This document shows, in pieces, positions 1 to 10,054 of a stretch of DNA of 49,034 nt (its first letter is position 1; each line of letters begins with the position of its first letter). The stretch covers positions 1 to 49,034 of the forward strand of contig CANHRS010000010.1 of assembly GCA_947463445.1 (NCBI GenBank). The letters are read 5' to 3'. Position numbers and translations under genes: made by a program. The notes under the pieces were generated by a model that saw only the letters and a program-made list of their open reading frames with translations, was not told where the DNA came from and ran no database searches. The DNA comes from Flavobacteriia bacterium. Its GTDB lineage: Bacteria > Bacteroidota > Bacteroidia > Flavobacteriales_D > Crocinitomicaceae.

Positions 1-770
1 TAGATGATGAAGGGAATGAATTAATTTTACCTAAATCAGAACAAATTCCTGCAGATTATTTCAAAAAAGGAGAATCTATTCGTGCGGTTGTATCTAAAGT
101 GGATATGCGTAATTCAAATCCGGTGATTATTTTATCTAGAACAGCACCAGAGTTTTTAGAGCGTTTATTCGAATTGGAAGTTCCTGAAGTATTTGATGGA
201 TTAATTACAATCAAACGTATCGTACGTGAACCAGGAGAAAGAGCCAAAGTAGCAGTAGAAAGTTACGATGACCGTGTAGATCCAGTTGGGGCATGTGTTG
301 GTATGAAAGGATCTCGTATCCATGGAATTGTTCGTGAATTACGCAATGAAAATATCGATGTAATCAACTTTACTACAAATACACAATTATTTATTCAACG
401 TGCACTTTCTCCAGCAAAAATTACTGCTGTTGAAATTATCGAAGAAGAAAAACGTGCAAAAGTTTCGTTGAAACCAGACCAAGTTTCTTTGGCAATTGGT
501 AGAGGAGGAAACAATATCAAATTAGCGACTAAATTAACAGGTTATGAAATCGATGTTTACCGTGATGGTGAAGTGGATGTAGACGATGTAGATTTAGAAG
601 ATTTCGCAGATGAAATCGAAGGATGGATTCTAGATGAATTAAAAGCAATCGGTTGTGATACTGCAAAATCTGTACTTGAAATAGGAGTAGAAGATTTAGT
701 AAACAGAACAGATTTAGAAGAAGAAACAATTCAAGAGGTATATAAAATACTTCGTGCAGAATTTGAATAA
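1..770 (+). CDS. nusA: Transcription termination/antitermination factor NusA (3' part only)
   Basis: NusA binds RNA polymerase and nascent RNA and modulates pausing, termination and antitermination. The gene enters from the left edge: the frame is open from base 3 and the first residues (LPKSEQIPADYFKKGE) are typical of the NusA S1 domain, so the internal Met at 99 is not the start. The visible part holds the end of S1, then KH1 and KH2: a GACVGMKGSRI segment and a SLAIGRGGNNIKLA segment are the two KH loops. An acidic tail with a helix-hairpin-helix-like segment follows (ELKAIGCDTAKSVLEIG). It is followed after 91 bases by infB, the usual nusA-infB order. Identity is secure; the N-terminus lies outside the window. 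Confidence 0.96.
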   Translation, partial: DDEGNELILPKSEQIPADYFKKGESIRAVVSKVDMRNSNPVIILSRTAPEFLERLFELEVPEVFDGLITIKRIVREPGERAKVAVESYDDRVDPVGACVGMKGSRIHGIVRELRNENIDVINFTTNTQLFIQRALSPAKITAVEIIEEEKRAKVSLKPDQVSLAIGRGGNNIKLATKLTGYEIDVYRDGEVDVDDVDLEDFADEIEGWILDELKAIGCDTAKSVLEIGVEDLVNRTDLEEETIQEVYKILRAEFE

Positions 771-774
771 TAGT

Positions 775-804
775 AAATGTGTGTACACGTTGCACACATT
801 TTTT
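775..804 (+). terminator. Hairpin with T-tract between nusA and infB
   Basis: A 9-bp perfect stem (bases 775-783 with 793-801, arms AAATGTGTG/CACACATTT) encloses a 9-base loop and runs into TTTT. It starts 5 bases after the nusA stop codon. It resembles a weak intrinsic terminator or attenuator. Because NusA itself acts on such hairpins, autoregulated readthrough into infB is possible but is inference. Confidence 0.5.
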
Positions 805-861
805 ATACCATTAAGTCGCACAAAAAGTTAACCTGTATTTTTACAGGAAGAAATAAAAAAT

Positions 862-3696
862 ATGGCCGGAAAAACACAAAGATTAGGCAAGGTAGCAGGA
901 GAATTGAATGTTGGAATATCCACGTTAACAGAATTCTTGCAATCGAAAGGAGTATCAATTGACCCAAATCCAAACTCAAAATTGGAAGGGGAACATTATG
1001 ATCTATTACGCCGCCAATTTGCAGACGATCAATCGCTTAAAGAACAAGCGAAATTAAGCGCTGTGAAACGTGAAAAAAGAGAGACAGTTAGTTTAACTGA
1101 TGCAAAGTCAGATACTAAGTCTTCAAATGACGATGAGGAAGATGATTTCGACCCAAGTATTTTGGAGAAAGTTAAAGCACAAACTCCTATAGTAACTCCT
1201 CCAGTTGTTAAAGAAGAAGTTAAAGTGGAAACACCAATCGAAAATGATTCGAAAGAACCTGCAATGGATGGTGGTGCTAAAACACTTGGAGAAGGAGATA
1301 TGCAATTACAAGTGTTAGGTAAAATAGATTTAGATAAAATCAATTCCAAAACACGTCCAGATAAAAAGAAAAAACCGGAAAAAGAGGTAAAATCAAAACC
1401 GGAAAATACACCAAAGGTTGCGGCTAAATCTGAGGTGAAACCAGTTGTTGATACACCAAAAGTTGTTGAAACTCCAGTTGAGGTAGAGCCAGTTGCTGTA
1501 AAAGAACCGGAAGCACCTAAAGAAATTGAAACGATTCGTGCAGAACGAAAAGTGCTTACTGGACCTACTGTACTTGGTCGTATTGAACTTCCTGTTGATA
1601 AACCTAAAACAGACCATCGCCCAGCAAGACCGGGGGATGAACCACGTAAAAAAAGAAAGAGAATCAAGAAAATTGATCCTACTAAAGCTGCTACGGGTAC
1701 TCCTGCGATTAATGATCCTAAGGCAGGTCAAACAAAAGAACGTAAATTCTTAGGGAACTCTAGACCAATTGGTAACGCTCCAAAAGTTGCTCCAACGGAA
1801 AGAGATATTCAAAAAGAAATTAAAGATACATTAGCACGTTTATCGAATACAGGTTCCAAATCTAAAGGATCCAAAAATAGAAGAGCTAAAAGAGATAGTA
1901 ATTTACAACGTCGTGAACAAGAAGCTTTAGACGCTGAATTACAAGAAAAAGTATTAAAACTTACGGAATTCGTTACAGTTTCTGAATTAGCTTCCATGAT
2001 GAATGTAGGTCCAACACAAGTAATTTCAGCATGTATGTCTTTAGGGATCTTTGCTTCGATTAACCAACGTTTGGATGCTGAAACAATTCACATTATTGCA
2101 GATGAATTCGGATTTGAGACAGAATTCGTGAGTGCTGAAGTGCAGGAAGCTATTCCTACAGTAGAGGATAAGGAAGAAGATTTAATTTCTCGACCTCCAA
2201 TCATTACCGTGATGGGACACGTAGATCATGGTAAAACTTCCTTGTTAGATAGAATTAGAAATGCAAATGTTACTTCAGGGGAATCAGGAGGTATTACACA
2301 ACATATTGGTGCGTACTCAGTGGTACTTGGAGATGGTCGTAAAATGACGTTCTTAGATACTCCAGGTCACGAAGCATTTACTGCCATGCGTGCGCGTGGT
2401 GCCCAAGTAACAGACGTTGCAATTATCTTAGTTGCTGCGGATGATGACGTGATGCCACAAACAAAAGAGGCAATCTCTCACGCACAAGCTGCAAATGTAC
2501 CAATGGTATTTGCGATAAATAAAATTGATAAAGATGGAGCAAATCCAGACCGTATTCGTGAACAACTTTCTGCTATGAATATTTTAGTAGAAGAATGGGG
2601 TGGTCAATACCAATGTCAAGAAATTTCTGCTAAGAAAGGATTGAATATCCAAGAATTGTTAGAAAAGGTATTGTTAGAAGCTGAAATCTTAAACTTAAAA
2701 GCAAATCCTAACAAAAATGCTGTTGGAACAGTAATTGAATCTTCCTTAGATAAAGGAAAAGGATATGTAACAAATATGTTAGTAGAAGCTGGTACTTTAA
2801 GTATTGGGGATGTTGTTCTAGTAGGACGTAATTACGGTAAAGTGCGTGCTATGCATGACGAACGTGGTGCGAATATTAAAATTGCTGGTCCAGCAACGCC
2901 AGTATCTATTTTAGGTATCAACGGAGCTCCTAATGCAGGGGATAAGTTCCATGTATTAGACGATGAAAAAGAAGCAAGAAGTATTGCTACAAAAAGAGAA
3001 CAATTGTATAGAGAACAAGGTTTACGTACAACGAAACATATTACATTGGAAGAAATTGGTCGTCGTTTGGCAATCGGAGATTTCAAAGAACTTAACTTGA
3101 TTATCAAAGGTGACGTGGATGGTTCTATTGAAGCACTTTCGGATTCCTTACAAAACCTTTCTACGGAAGAGATTGCAGTAAAAATCGTGCATAAAGGTGT
3201 TGGTGGAATTACAGAAGCAGATATCAACTTGGCTTCCGCTTCAGATGCAATTATCCTTGGATTCCAAGTTCGTCCATCGGTTGCTGCGCGTAAATTAGCG
3301 GATGCGGAACAAATCGATATTCGTTTGTACTCTGTAATCTATAAAGCGATTGACGAAATCAAAGCAGCGATGGAAGGTATGTTATCTCCTGAAATTGAAG
3401 AAATAGTGACTGGTTCGGCTGAAATCCGTGAGACATTCGATATCACCAAAGTTGGTACAATTGCAGGATGTTTCGTAACACAAGGTATCATCAAGCGTAA
3501 CGCAAAAATCCGTGTTATCCGTGACGGAATTGTTCTTCACACAGGTAAACTTGGCTCATTGAAACGTTTCAAAGACGATCAAAAAGAAGTGAAACACGGT
3601 TACGAATGTGGTTTAAATATCGATAAATTCAATGATATCAAAATTGGTGATATCGTGGAAGCATTCGAAGAAAACGAAGTAGCTAGAAAATTATAA
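862..3696 (+). CDS. infB: Translation initiation factor IF-2
   Basis: This GTPase delivers initiator fMet-tRNA to the 30S subunit and promotes 50S joining. The protein has 944 residues, normal for Bacteroidota. It opens with a short helical IF2-N segment, then a long charged, low-complexity linker (about residues 60-330, rich in K, E, P and V). A second IF2-N-like segment follows, then the G domain with G1 GHVDHGKTS from residue 452, G3 DTPGHE from residue 499 and G4 NKID from residue 553. Domain 2, the IF2-specific domain 3 and the C-terminal fMet-tRNA-binding domain complete it. The start ATG has an AGGAAG-like sequence about 15 bases upstream. It is downstream of nusA and is closed by a strong hairpin terminator. 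Confidence 0.98.
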   Translation: MAGKTQRLGKVAGELNVGISTLTEFLQSKGVSIDPNPNSKLEGEHYDLLRRQFADDQSLKEQAKLSAVKREKRETVSLTDAKSDTKSSNDDEEDDFDPSILEKVKAQTPIVTPPVVKEEVKVETPIENDSKEPAMDGGAKTLGEGDMQLQVLGKIDLDKINSKTRPDKKKKPEKEVKSKPENTPKVAAKSEVKPVVDTPKVVETPVEVEPVAVKEPEAPKEIETIRAERKVLTGPTVLGRIELPVDKPKTDHRPARPGDEPRKKRKRIKKIDPTKAATGTPAINDPKAGQTKERKFLGNSRPIGNAPKVAPTERDIQKEIKDTLARLSNTGSKSKGSKNRRAKRDSNLQRREQEALDAELQEKVLKLTEFVTVSELASMMNVGPTQVISACMSLGIFASINQRLDAETIHIIADEFGFETEFVSAEVQEAIPTVEDKEEDLISRPPIITVMGHVDHGKTSLLDRIRNANVTSGESGGITQHIGAYSVVLGDGRKMTFLDTPGHEAFTAMRARGAQVTDVAIILVAADDDVMPQTKEAISHAQAANVPMVFAINKIDKDGANPDRIREQLSAMNILVEEWGGQYQCQEISAKKGLNIQELLEKVLLEAEILNLKANPNKNAVGTVIESSLDKGKGYVTNMLVEAGTLSIGDVVLVGRNYGKVRAMHDERGANIKIAGPATPVSILGINGAPNAGDKFHVLDDEKEARSIATKREQLYREQGLRTTKHITLEEIGRRLAIGDFKELNLIIKGDVDGSIEALSDSLQNLSTEEIAVKIVHKGVGGITEADINLASASDAIILGFQVRPSVAARKLADAEQIDIRLYSVIYKAIDEIKAAMEGMLSPEIEEIVTGSAEIRETFDITKVGTIAGCFVTQGIIKRNAKIRVIRDGIVLHTGKLGSLKRFKDDQKEVKHGYECGLNIDKFNDIKIGDIVEAFEENEVARKL

Positions 3697-3740
3697 GTTA
3701 TGAATTCTGAGTTATGAATTAAAACTCACCTATTAAACAA

Positions 3741-3776
3741 AAAAAAACCTGTTAAAATATTTAGCAGGTTTTTTTG
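3741..3776. terminator. Bidirectional intrinsic terminator between infB and pth
   Basis: A-rich/T-rich flanks surround an AACCTGTTAA / TTAGCAGGTT stem with a 5-base loop (the second arm pairs fully if one G-T is allowed) and a run of seven T. It sits between two convergent genes, so it can stop transcription from both sides. Just upstream, GTTATGAATT occurs twice within 24 bases. Confidence 0.85.
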
Positions 3777-3826
3777 TTTTTAGTTCTATATATTTTGTCG
3801 TCACTTCGTCACTCATAACACATCAC

Positions 3827-4390
3827 TCATTTACCATTCCAATTGGTCATGGTTAATCCAATGCCGATAGTAGAAAATCCTTTGATGAATTCTTTTGCAA
3901 TTTTGATACGCTCTTCTAGAGTTGCTTTTTCATGTGGGTTCCATTCACCTAGTACATAGTCAACTTGTTGTCCAGGTTTAAATTCGTCACCTACGCCAAA
4001 GCGTAATCGGGCATATTCTGTAGAATTTAAAACAGCTTGTATATCTTTTAGTCCGTTATGTCCTCCGCTACTTCCTTTACCCTTCATACGTAATTTCCCA
4101 AAAGGTAGCGCTAAATCATCTGTGATAACTAGGATGTTTTCCATTGGAATTTTTTCGGTTTGCATCCAATAATTAACTGCCTTTCCGCTTAAATTCATGA
4201 AGGTATTCGGTTTTAGAAGGAGAATTTGTCTTCCTTTATATTTAGCCTGAGCAAGCTCACCAAGTTTTTTTACTTCAAAAGATACTTCACATTCCTTTGC
4301 GAAAGCTTCCACGACCTTAAAGCCGATGTTATGACGTGTTTCTTCGTATTTGTAACCTGGATTACCAAGGCCAATGATTAGATATTTCAT
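3827..4390 (-). CDS. pth: Peptidyl-tRNA hydrolase
   Basis: Releases tRNA from peptidyl-tRNAs that drop off the ribosome. The 187 residues match the usual length. The N-terminus carries GLGNPG with substrate-binding Asn10, and TRHNIGF with catalytic His20. A KPNTFMNLSG segment, the DDLALPFGKLRMKGKGSSGGHNG signature and a GVGDE loop follow. It starts 15 bases after the stop of the upstream response-regulator gene, so it probably belongs to the same transcript as the two-component genes, an association that need not be functional. Confidence 0.96.
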   Translation of the reverse strand: MKYLIIGLGNPGYKYEETRHNIGFKVVEAFAKECEVSFEVKKLGELAQAKYKGRQILLLKPNTFMNLSGKAVNYWMQTEKIPMENILVITDDLALPFGKLRMKGKGSSGGHNGLKDIQAVLNSTEYARLRFGVGDEFKPGQQVDYVLGEWNPHEKATLEERIKIAKEFIKGFSTIGIGLTMTNWNGK

Positions 4391-4405
4391 AAGGATGTAA
4401 AAATA

Positions 4406-5095
4406 CTATTTCACAATTAATTGAAAGCCCTTACCATGTATATTCATAATTTCTATGGTTGAATCTTCTTTTAATAATTTTCGCAATTTCGCAATATACA
4501 CATCCATACTACGTCCATTGAAATAATTATCATCTCCCCAAATTGCACGTAAAGTTGCTTGGCGATCAATTACTTCATTGGTATTTTTCGTTAACAAACT
4601 TAAAAGTTGGTTTTCTTTTGTGGTTAATTTAACTACTCCAGTTGGTAAATATAACATGCGCGATTGAGCATCGAAGACAATAGCTCCAATTTTGATTTTA
4701 CTATCTTCCATATGATTTTTAACGGAACTTCTTCTACTTATTGCTTCTATGCGCGCAATTAATTCTTCCATGGAAAACGGTTTTGTTAAATAATCATCTG
4801 CACCTACAGCAAAGCCTGCTAATTTATCTTCTTCTAGGGATTTTGCAGTTAAAAATAAAATCGGAATTTGTTTGTTTAATTCACGTATTTCTTTTGCTGT
4901 TGCAATTCCATCTAATATTGGCATCATGACATCCAAAATACAAAAATCAATTTTTTCAGAATTAAAATACTCTAACGCTATTTTCCCATTACGCGCTAAT
5001 TTAACCTGGTATCCTTTGGATGTAAGAAATGTATGTAATAATAGCCCTAGATTGTCATCATCTTCAGCTAATAAAATAGTTAGTTTATTTTCCAT
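4406..5095 (-). CDS. OmpR/RprY-type response regulator
   Basis: DNA-binding half of a two-component system. It has 229 residues. The receiver (about 1-120) has the acidic pocket EDD at 11-13, phospho-acceptor Asp55 in ILDVMMP, a Thr in LFLTAKS and the conserved Lys in DDYLTKPFS. A winged-helix effector domain (about 130-228) follows, with the typical LTTKENQLLSLL and VDVYIAKLRKLL-type segments. It starts 9 bases after the stop of the sensor kinase gene, so the two are co-transcribed partners. The resemblance is to Bacteroides RprY; the signal and target genes cannot be read from the sequence. Confidence 0.93.
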   Translation of the reverse strand: MENKLTILLAEDDDNLGLLLHTFLTSKGYQVKLARNGKIALEYFNSEKIDFCILDVMMPILDGIATAKEIRELNKQIPILFLTAKSLEEDKLAGFAVGADDYLTKPFSMEELIARIEAISRRSSVKNHMEDSKIKIGAIVFDAQSRMLYLPTGVVKLTTKENQLLSLLTKNTNEVIDRQATLRAIWGDDNYFNGRSMDVYIAKLRKLLKEDSTIEIMNIHGKGFQLIVK

Positions 5096-5104
5096 GTTTA
5101 AATT

Positions 5105-6727
5105 TTAAATCGTTAATGGAATTTTGACACTAAATTCCGAACCTATATTTACTTGACTTTTTACTTTCAATTGCCATTGATTTAAAGTTACAATCGCTTT
5201 TACATAACTTAATCCGAGTCCAAAACCTTTCACATTATGTAAATTCCCAGTAGGAATTCGGTATAATTTATCGAAAATCTTTTCAATATGTTCCTTAGGT
5301 ATTCCAATTCCTTCATCCTTTATAGTTAATTCGATGGATTGCTTGTTTTTCCTTAATTCCACTGTAACTTTTGGAATTTCTTTACTGTATTTTATAGCAT
5401 TATCAATTAGGTTAGAAATGATATTTACGGTATGCATTTTGTCTGCAACGATATGAATTGGTGAGATATCTAAATTTTTCACGATCTCTCCACCAAGTGC
5501 TTTGATTCTAAATTGTGCATGTACACATAATTCCTCTACTATTTCAGTTAGATTAATTTGTTCCTTTTTTAATTCAATATCTTTTTTGTCAATAGCAGCA
5601 CTTTGCAGGATTCGCTCCACAAGCAGTTCAAGTCTATTGTTTTCTTGATGAATCATCTGAACAAATGGTTCAGTTTTGGTGGATTCTTCTCCCATTAAAT
5701 CTTTGTCACGAAGTGCTTGACAGGCAAGCGAAATAGTAGAAATTGGTGTTTTGAATTCATGCGTCATATTAGATATGAAGTCATTTTTTAATTCACTTAG
5801 TTTTTTTTGTGTGATGATAGTCTTGAACATATAGGATATTGCATATAGTATTAGTAATACTAGTAGAATACTTATACTAAATGGGATAAACATTTCATAA
5901 AAAAGGAATGATTTTTCGGTTGGAAATTTCAAATAAAGGTATAGACTTTCATCTATAATATTGGATGGAAATAATTGTGTTTTAAATGCATTAGCTGTAT
6001 CTGCAGTACACGCGTAATGTGAGGTAGTTGTATTAAAATGAATTGCTTCATTACTTTCATTTTTAACAACAAAACGAAATTCTTTTGGAAGTTTATCCAT
6101 TCTTGTCTCATATGCAATGATAGAATCAAGAAAGTGGATATCGATTCTTTTTTCTGGTGCAACAAACGTATTATCATGAAAGGCTACAAATAGCATCTCA
6201 TTGATAAGTTTCGATTTTTTAAATATTTGTTGCATTATTCGTTGATCTAATTGATTAGATACGTTTTCGCTTTTATCTTGTTTTGACTTTACAATGTCTT
6301 GATTAAAAATTTGTTGAATATTTCGCACATCTTTTGCTAATACTTGATGCTCTGTTTTTAATCCAGATATAGTATCAAATGCAGAGCCTTGAATAATTAG
6401 GTATTTATTAAATTTTCCATTTTCAAGTAAAACCGTGTCGCGAACACGAATGCTTTCTTCAGAAGTAAGTAAATTTTGGAATTCTTTTTTTAATATGTCT
6501 TTATATTCAAATCCAAAATCTTTGTTGACAACATGTAAGTATTTACGAAGTTCTATTGCTTTTTCATGGCGAATTGCAATACGCTCTATTAGTGTTTTTA
6601 CTTTGTCCTTAAATTCTTCCGATTTTTGATTATACTGTTGAGATACTTGGTAAAATTGAATTAGCAACAATGAAATCATCGCTAGTGATACAATCCCAAT
6701 AATCCAATTAATTCTAATTTTAAGCAT
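5105..6727 (-). CDS. Membrane sensor histidine kinase (RprX-like)
   Basis: This 540-residue inner-membrane kinase partners the response regulator directly downstream. One membrane helix lies at about residues 8-27 and a second at about 275-298. The roughly 245 residues between them form a periplasmic sensor region with no domain I recognise. A HisKA box follows with NMTHEFKTP, giving phospho-acceptor His323. The HATPase domain has the N box (LIDNAIKYS), G1 (DEGIGIP), F box (IFDKLYRI) and G2 (GFGLGLSYV). It is the first gene of a minus-strand kinase-regulator-pth group. A 7-of-8 match to the -7 element (bases 6740-6733) lies just upstream of the ATG. Confidence 0.93.
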   Translation of the reverse strand: MLKIRINWIIGIVSLAMISLLLIQFYQVSQQYNQKSEEFKDKVKTLIERIAIRHEKAIELRKYLHVVNKDFGFEYKDILKKEFQNLLTSEESIRVRDTVLLENGKFNKYLIIQGSAFDTISGLKTEHQVLAKDVRNIQQIFNQDIVKSKQDKSENVSNQLDQRIMQQIFKKSKLINEMLFVAFHDNTFVAPEKRIDIHFLDSIIAYETRMDKLPKEFRFVVKNESNEAIHFNTTTSHYACTADTANAFKTQLFPSNIIDESLYLYLKFPTEKSFLFYEMFIPFSISILLVLLILYAISYMFKTIITQKKLSELKNDFISNMTHEFKTPISTISLACQALRDKDLMGEESTKTEPFVQMIHQENNRLELLVERILQSAAIDKKDIELKKEQINLTEIVEELCVHAQFRIKALGGEIVKNLDISPIHIVADKMHTVNIISNLIDNAIKYSKEIPKVTVELRKNKQSIELTIKDEGIGIPKEHIEKIFDKLYRIPTGNLHNVKGFGLGLSYVKAIVTLNQWQLKVKSQVNIGSEFSVKIPLTI

Positions 6728-6789
6728 AGGTACAAATAAACATCCTAAAGTAAAATTAATCTTCGACTTGCAGTTTTACTTAACTTTTT

Positions 6790-7989
6790 TTAACGCTCTA
6801 TGATTTTTGCTGCAGCCCCTGTAGAATTTTCTATTTCATGAATACATTTTACGTGTAATTCTTGTAAATTAGATTCTATGTATTCTATTGTTCTTGCTAA
6901 ATCTTCTTGCGTTTGAATAGAAAAACCAATGCCAGCATCTATAAATTGCTGTGCTTCTGGGAATTTCGTAAATAAAGGACCAAAAATTACAGGTAATCCA
7001 AACACTACAGGTTCGAGTGTATTATGTAATTTCCCGGTAAATCCACCTCCAATAAAAGCGATTTTTCCATACGAGTATGCATTAGCTAATTTTCCAATAC
7101 AATCCAGTAATAATATCGATTTATTATTTTCGTGCGTGTAGTTGGAATAGCGTACAATCTTGTTGTGAAAGAGTTTTTCAATGGATTGTAAATGATTTTC
7201 GGAAATATCGTGTGGCGCAATGATTATTTTCTCAGTGTCTTGTGTTAAATAACGATGGAATAATTGCTCTTCAACTGGCCAAGAGCTGCCTAAAATCAAT
7301 GCTTTTTCTCCTTGAAGAAAATCTGCTATTACGGCATCTTGGGTGACTAATTTTTTATTTTCGATTACCTTATCAAAACGAGTGTCTCCGGTGACAATTA
7401 CTTTATTGATTCCTATTGTTTGTAATAGCTGTTTTGTTTCTATATTTTGGACATAGAAATTATCGAATGCTTTTAAGGCTTTCCGAAAGTAACTTCCGTA
7501 CCAACGAAAAAAAAATTGAGATGGCCGTAAAATACAACTAACACTGTACAAGGGTATTTTACGTTTTTTGATTTCAAAAATATAGTTTAACCAAAATTCA
7601 TATTTGATAAAGAATACTGCTTTAGGGTTGAAATGACTTACTAATTTTTTTGCGTTTTTTGTGGTGTCTATCGGTAAATAGTAAACAAAATCAGCTGTGT
7701 GTTTTCGTTTATGGTAATGCTCCATGCCCGAAGGACTAAAGAAAGTGACAAGTATTTTGCATGTAGGATTTCTATCTTTTACTAAATTCATCACAGGTAT
7801 TCCTTGATCAAATTCACCTAATGATGCACAATGAAACCAATAGACAGAGGTGTTTTCATTAATAATTGGTAATTTTTCCCAATAATTTTTTCGACCTTGA
7901 ATCCATGCTTTTGCTTTTGGATGATAACTTTGAATCAACCATAAAAAAAACGCATATGCCCTTATGGATATATTGTAGAATAACGCCAT
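6790..7989 (-). CDS. kdtA: 3-deoxy-D-manno-octulosonic acid (Kdo) transferase
   Basis: Transfers Kdo from CMP-Kdo to lipid IVA at the cytoplasmic face of the inner membrane, an essential LPS core step. The 399 residues fit the family. An N-terminal hydrophobic anchor (about 7-20) precedes the glycosyltransferase domain. HCASLGEFDQG contains Glu59, placed like the catalytic Glu of Aquifex KdtA. VTFFSPSGME, the VTGDTRFD motif, ILGSSWPVEE and the C-terminal GGGFTGKLHNTLEP and PEAQ segments are all family hallmarks. The start is 3 bases after the stop of the upstream outer-membrane protein gene, so the two form an operon. Confidence 0.95.
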   Translation of the reverse strand: MALFYNISIRAYAFFLWLIQSYHPKAKAWIQGRKNYWEKLPIINENTSVYWFHCASLGEFDQGIPVMNLVKDRNPTCKILVTFFSPSGMEHYHKRKHTADFVYYLPIDTTKNAKKLVSHFNPKAVFFIKYEFWLNYIFEIKKRKIPLYSVSCILRPSQFFFRWYGSYFRKALKAFDNFYVQNIETKQLLQTIGINKVIVTGDTRFDKVIENKKLVTQDAVIADFLQGEKALILGSSWPVEEQLFHRYLTQDTEKIIIAPHDISENHLQSIEKLFHNKIVRYSNYTHENNKSILLLDCIGKLANAYSYGKIAFIGGGFTGKLHNTLEPVVFGLPVIFGPLFTKFPEAQQFIDAGIGFSIQTQEDLARTIEYIESNLQELHVKCIHEIENSTGAAAKIIER

Positions 7990-7992
7990 GGA

Positions 7993-8748
7993 CTAGTTGT
8001 AATAAAAATCTTTTGGTTTAGTTTTATAAATTGGGATTAACCAACCAGCTCTGAAGCCATTAAGGTTGTCATAACGCATACTTTTTGAAACTTCTTCTGT
8101 AGGTTGGTCAAAGAATATATTTCTTTGGTTGAATGTATATCCTTGTAAAAAATAAAATCCAGCATAGAAATTAATGAGTTCACTATTAGACATATATGCA
8201 TATCCTAAAAATGCATGGGTAGAAAAACCACCAGTTAATCGATCGTAGCCTTTACGATAATCTAGTTCTACTTGAGGAATTACTTGTTTATTAGATTCAA
8301 TACGAATATGATATTGCATGTATCCAGCACCCGCTTGAATAAAGATTCCAGAGTTTGGATTTGAGCCTAGTAGTGGAAATAACTTTCCAAAAGAGAGATT
8401 GGCATTGTAACCTCTCGAAAAAAGTAAAATTGCTGCAATATCTCCATTTATATCTGTAATGTTGCCATACGAATCTCTTAGATTTTTTAAGATGTCTACA
8501 GTTTTAATTTGATTTCCAAAAAAGAAGTTTATGTCCGTACCGAAAAACCAGTTTCGTTTGGTTTTATAACCAGCATTAAACCCCAGGTTATTTAATAAAC
8601 CAAAGCGTTCTTGTAAATTATTCGTTGGTTGATTTATACCGTAATGTATGCCAATCCATGGAGTGGCAATTGTTTCAGAGCTTATATTTCGCTGTGCAAT
8701 AAGCGAAGTGGACAGAATAGTAAATAATAAAAGTAACTGTCGATGCAT
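7993..8748 (-). CDS. Predicted outer-membrane beta-barrel protein, function unknown
   Basis: 251 residues. The N-terminus (MHRQLLLLFTILSTSLIAQ) is a signal peptide with likely cleavage after SLIA or AQ. The rest alternates short amphipathic strands with turns, rich in G, N, Y and F, and contains segments such as WIGIHYGINQP, FNAGYKTKRNWFFGTDINFFFG and HAFLGYAYMSNSELINFYAGFYF. This suits a small outer-membrane barrel of 8-10 strands. I cannot assign a specific function. It is the first gene of an operon with kdtA, which hints at an envelope role. A consensus -7 promoter box lies five bases upstream of the ATG, predicting a leaderless or nearly leaderless mRNA. Confidence 0.75.
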   Translation of the reverse strand: MHRQLLLLFTILSTSLIAQRNISSETIATPWIGIHYGINQPTNNLQERFGLLNNLGFNAGYKTKRNWFFGTDINFFFGNQIKTVDILKNLRDSYGNITDINGDIAAILLFSRGYNANLSFGKLFPLLGSNPNSGIFIQAGAGYMQYHIRIESNKQVIPQVELDYRKGYDRLTGGFSTHAFLGYAYMSNSELINFYAGFYFLQGYTFNQRNIFFDQPTEEVSKSMRYDNLNGFRAGWLIPIYKTKPKDFYYN

Positions 8749-8752
8749 GAAT

Positions 8753-8760
8753 CAAAGATA
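8753..8760 (-). promoter_or_regulatory. -7 promoter box (TATCTTTG) for the OMP-kdtA operon
   Basis: Exact match to the Bacteroidota TAnnTTTG element on the minus strand. The last base of the box (8753) is five bases from the A of the ATG at 8748. Transcription would therefore start at or next to the start codon. No clear -33 TTG is visible. Confidence 0.6.
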
Positions 8761-8855
8761 CGTTGAAAAATGAAATTAACGATATGTGTTAAAAAAGGAT
8801 TTGAAATTTCGTGTTTAAAAGTATGAATATTTTAATGTTTTAAATTCAAAATAAT

Positions 8856-8863
8856 TACTTTTG
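8856..8863 (+). promoter_or_regulatory. -7 promoter box (TACTTTTG) for the sugar-nucleotide cluster
   Basis: Exact TAnnTTTG match about 55 bases ahead of the first gene of the plus-strand cluster. It implies a 5' leader of about 50 bases and excludes in-frame start codons that overlap the box (a TTG at 8861). The cluster shows no other obvious promoter before 15.26 kb. Confidence 0.6.
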
Positions 8864-8917
8864 TATATTGGACTCAAAAGTATTGTTAATACTCAAATTA
8901 CTGAAAAAAAACTACAC

Positions 8918-10054
8918 ATGAAAAAAATACAAATGGTTGATTTGCAGTCTCAGTATAACAAAATAAAGACAGAAATTGATACTGCAATCATAGATGTGAT
9001 TGAACAAGCAAGTTTTATTAATGGTCCAGAAGTTAGTGAATTTCGTTCTGATTTAGAAAAATATTTGAATGTAAAACATGTAATTCCATGTGCGAATGGC
9101 ACAGATGCTTTACAAATTGCATTAATGGCTTTGGGTTTAAAACCAGGAGATGAGGTAATCACACCTTCTTTTACCTATATCGCTACTACAGAGGTGATTG
9201 CTTTATTGCAATTAGTGCCTGTTTTTGTAGATGTTTTACCAGATACTTTTTGTATTGATCCTTCTAAAATAGAAGAAGTAATAACCCCAAAAACAAAGGC
9301 GATTGTACCAGTACATTTGTATGGACAATGTGCAGATATGGATGCTATATTAACTATTGCAAAAAAACACCAACTTGCGGTTATTGAAGATACTGCCCAA
9401 GCAATTGGAGCTGCGTATACGCACAAAGATGGTTCAGTTTCAAAAGCTGGAACAATGGGTGATATTGGATGCACGTCTTTTTTTCCTTCTAAAAATTTAG
9501 GCTGCTATGGCGATGGTGGTGCAATGTATACAAATGATGCACATTTAGCTGCTAGCTTAAAAATGATTGCAAATCATGGACAAGTTATTAAATACAATCA
9601 TGAAGTTGTAGGATGTAATTCTAGATTAGATACTATTCAAGCAGCAATTTTAAAAATTAAATTAAAAGATTTAGATAATTATTGTATTGCACGACAAAAA
9701 GTTGCAGCGTATTATGATGTAGCTTTTGCTTCAGTAAAGCAAATTACAATTCCTGCTAGAAATCCTAAATCTTCCCATGTTTTTCATCAGTATACGGTTA
9801 AATTAGAAGGCATCGATAGAGCCGCTTTAGTGGATTATTTGTCTGAACATGGAATTCCATCGATGATTTATTATCCGCTGCCTGCGCACAAGCAAGGAAT
9901 GTTTAAATCATTTGGTAAAGAGAATCAAGATTTGCCAGTTACTAATTTATTGACAACACAAGTGCTTTCATTTCCAATACATACAGAAATGGAGGAGGAA
10001 CAATTAGCATATATTACAAAACATATCATTCATTTTATAAAAACAAACGCATGA
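8918..10054 (+). CDS. wbpE: DegT/DnrJ/EryC1/StrS aminotransferase, WbpE-like
   Basis: A PLP-dependent sugar aminotransferase of 378 residues. By family and context it aminates C3 of the 3-keto-UDP-GlcNAcA made by the WbpB-type enzyme. The start at MKKIQMVDLQSQ is chosen because the frame upstream overlaps the promoter box and is unlike the family. Visible motifs are the CANGTDAL cofactor loop, TPSFTYIAT, DTAQAIGA with the PLP-contacting Asp, and SFFPSKNLG with Schiff-base Lys192. A C-terminal RLDTIQAAIL and HQYTV segment follow. Its stop overlaps the start of ugd by four bases (ATGA), indicating translational coupling. Confidence 0.88.
   Translation: MKKIQMVDLQSQYNKIKTEIDTAIIDVIEQASFINGPEVSEFRSDLEKYLNVKHVIPCANGTDALQIALMALGLKPGDEVITPSFTYIATTEVIALLQLVPVFVDVLPDTFCIDPSKIEEVITPKTKAIVPVHLYGQCADMDAILTIAKKHQLAVIEDTAQAIGAAYTHKDGSVSKAGTMGDIGCTSFFPSKNLGCYGDGGAMYTNDAHLAASLKMIANHGQVIKYNHEVVGCNSRLDTIQAAILKIKLKDLDNYCIARQKVAAYYDVAFASVKQITIPARNPKSSHVFHQYTVKLEGIDRAALVDYLSEHGIPSMIYYPLPAHKQGMFKSFGKENQDLPVTNLLTTQVLSFPIHTEMEEEQLAYITKHIIHFIKTNA

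Noticed and set aside
1029-1667. A 212-codon minus-strand frame over the N-terminal linker of infB
   Set aside because: Its Ser/Phe-rich translation is the antisense of the Lys/Glu-rich linker, and infB is clearly the real gene.
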